A DNA stretch of 6,505 nt from Deltaproteobacteria bacterium (lineage in GTDB: Bacteria; Desulfobacterota; DSM-4660; Desulfatiglandales; HGW-15): assembly GCA_020060215.1 (NCBI GenBank), contig JAGVAP010000093.1:1-6505 (forward strand), written 5' to 3'. The notes under the pieces were generated by a model, which was not told the origin of the DNA, ran no database searches, and saw only the letters and a program-made list of their open reading frames with translations. Made by a program: the position numbers and the translations under genes. Numbering within the stretch: the stretch's first letter is position 1; each line of letters starts with the position of its first letter. Shown piece after piece: positions 6,050 to 6,505 of the stretch.

Positions 6050-6505
6050 ATGGCATTGAAAATTGAGGCTCATCAGCCCAATCTCGAGATCTACCGCGGT
6101 GACGACATCCGGGTGAGGGTCAAGGGGACCAAGATCTTCGGGCAGCGCCTCCCCCGCGACGCCGACGTCAAGGGGGTCCTCTTCGACGGCTACCCCCAGC
6201 TCATCAACGAAGAGGAGTCCAAGCCCGTCTATTCGGTCAAGGTGGAAAAGGATGTGATGGTACGCATGCGCGACGGTGCGCTTCTGGCCACCGATGTCTA
6301 CCGTCCCGATGTGGCGGGAGAGAAATTTCCTGCCCTTCTTTCCTTTTTCGGTTGGGGGAAGGAGCTGCAGGAGACCACAAGGTGGCTCAAGGACCATCTG
6401 CAGGAATACTACGACTCCCCCTTCTGGGACGGGTCGATCGAGGCCGGGGACATCGATTATCTCGTGTCGCGAGGGTATGTGCACATCATCCCCGAGGCCA
6501 GGAAC
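6050..6505 (+). CDS. CocE/NonD-like hydrolase, N-terminal 152 codons, 3'-truncated by window edge
   Basis: ATG 6050 follows AAAGGAG (6036-6042) with ideal spacing. The frame is open for exactly 152 codons to the window end and continues seamlessly at base 80 through the terminal repeat, giving 611 residues in all. No signal peptide is seen, so the product is probably cytoplasmic. Residues 1 to about 67 form an N-terminal extension that I do not recognise. The family then begins with 'VMVRMRDGALLATDVYRP' (69-86), the first strands of the CocE/S15 fold (usual form 'v.mrDGv.L..d.yrP'). 'FPALLSFFGWGKELQ' (93-107) follows; CocE has PYDK in this loop, whose Tyr shapes the oxyanion hole, while here the aligned residue is Trp102. 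'GYVHIIPEARN' (142-152) leads into the RGxG region. If this is a second genomic copy rather than the same gene, its C-terminal part is not in the window. Confidence 0.88.
   Translation, partial: MALKIEAHQPNLEIYRGDDIRVRVKGTKIFGQRLPRDADVKGVLFDGYPQLINEEESKPVYSVKVEKDVMVRMRDGALLATDVYRPDVAGEKFPALLSFFGWGKELQETTRWLKDHLQEYYDSPFWDGSIEAGDIDYLVSRGYVHIIPEARN
6427..6505. repeat. Terminal direct repeat, right copy (79 bp)
   Basis: Identical to bases 1-79. The copy starts at codon 126 of the hydrolase (second base onward) and ends exactly at codon 152. No other part of the window repeats this sequence. It marks circular closure, a tandem unit boundary or a graph overlap. Confidence 0.97.

Noticed and set aside
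1..6505. Small plasmid or phage genome
   Set aside because: The ends overlap, but there is no replication initiator, relaxase, partition, integrase or capsid gene and no room for one; the gaps are all under 115 bases.

Overview
The window is a single-strand, tightly packed operon of about 60% GC. It encodes a complete TRAP-type (tripartite ATP-independent periplasmic) transporter, a CocE/NonD-like alpha/beta hydrolase and a Tm-1-like/UPF0261 protein. Base composition, strong AAGGAGG-type ribosome binding sites and the protein flavour fit a Gram-negative proteobacterium-like organism. My guess is Desulfobacterota or a related environmental lineage, but nothing in the sequence is taxonomically decisive. 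The periplasmic binding protein with a Sec signal peptide does imply a diderm cell.

Layout, all on the + strand: the C-terminal part of the hydrolase (2-1459, no start in the window); a 114-base gap holding a very strong GC-rich hairpin (1478-1521); the UPF0261 gene (1574-2812); an 88-base gap; the TRAP solute-binding protein gene dctP (2901-3956); a 101-base gap with a G10 run and competing stem-loops; dctQ, small membrane subunit (4058-4630, GTG start); dctM, large membrane subunit (4676-5977); a 72-base gap; and the N-terminal 152 codons of a hydrolase (6050-6505), running off the end. No gap exceeds 300 bases. I found no rRNA, tRNA, CRISPR array, insertion sequence, replication gene or T-tailed terminator.

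The most important structural fact is that bases 1-79 and 6427-6505 are identical. The two hydrolase pieces therefore join in frame through this overlap into one protein of 611 residues. The contig is either a closed 6426-base circle, one unit of a tandem array, or an assembly-graph loop whose overlap equals a k-mer length. With no replication or mobility gene, a plasmid is unlikely. A tandemly duplicated operon or a loop artefact is the better reading.

Functionally, DctP would capture a solute (TRAP solutes are usually organic acids) and DctQM would import it using an ion gradient. The hydrolase and the Tm-1-like protein presumably act on the imported compound or its derivative. The substrate cannot be read from the sequence. 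The hydrolase looks unusual: Cys stands where the family has its nucleophilic Ser, Trp stands where CocE has its oxyanion Tyr, and the usual Asp and His motifs are not recognisable. It may be a divergent or non-hydrolytic member of the family.
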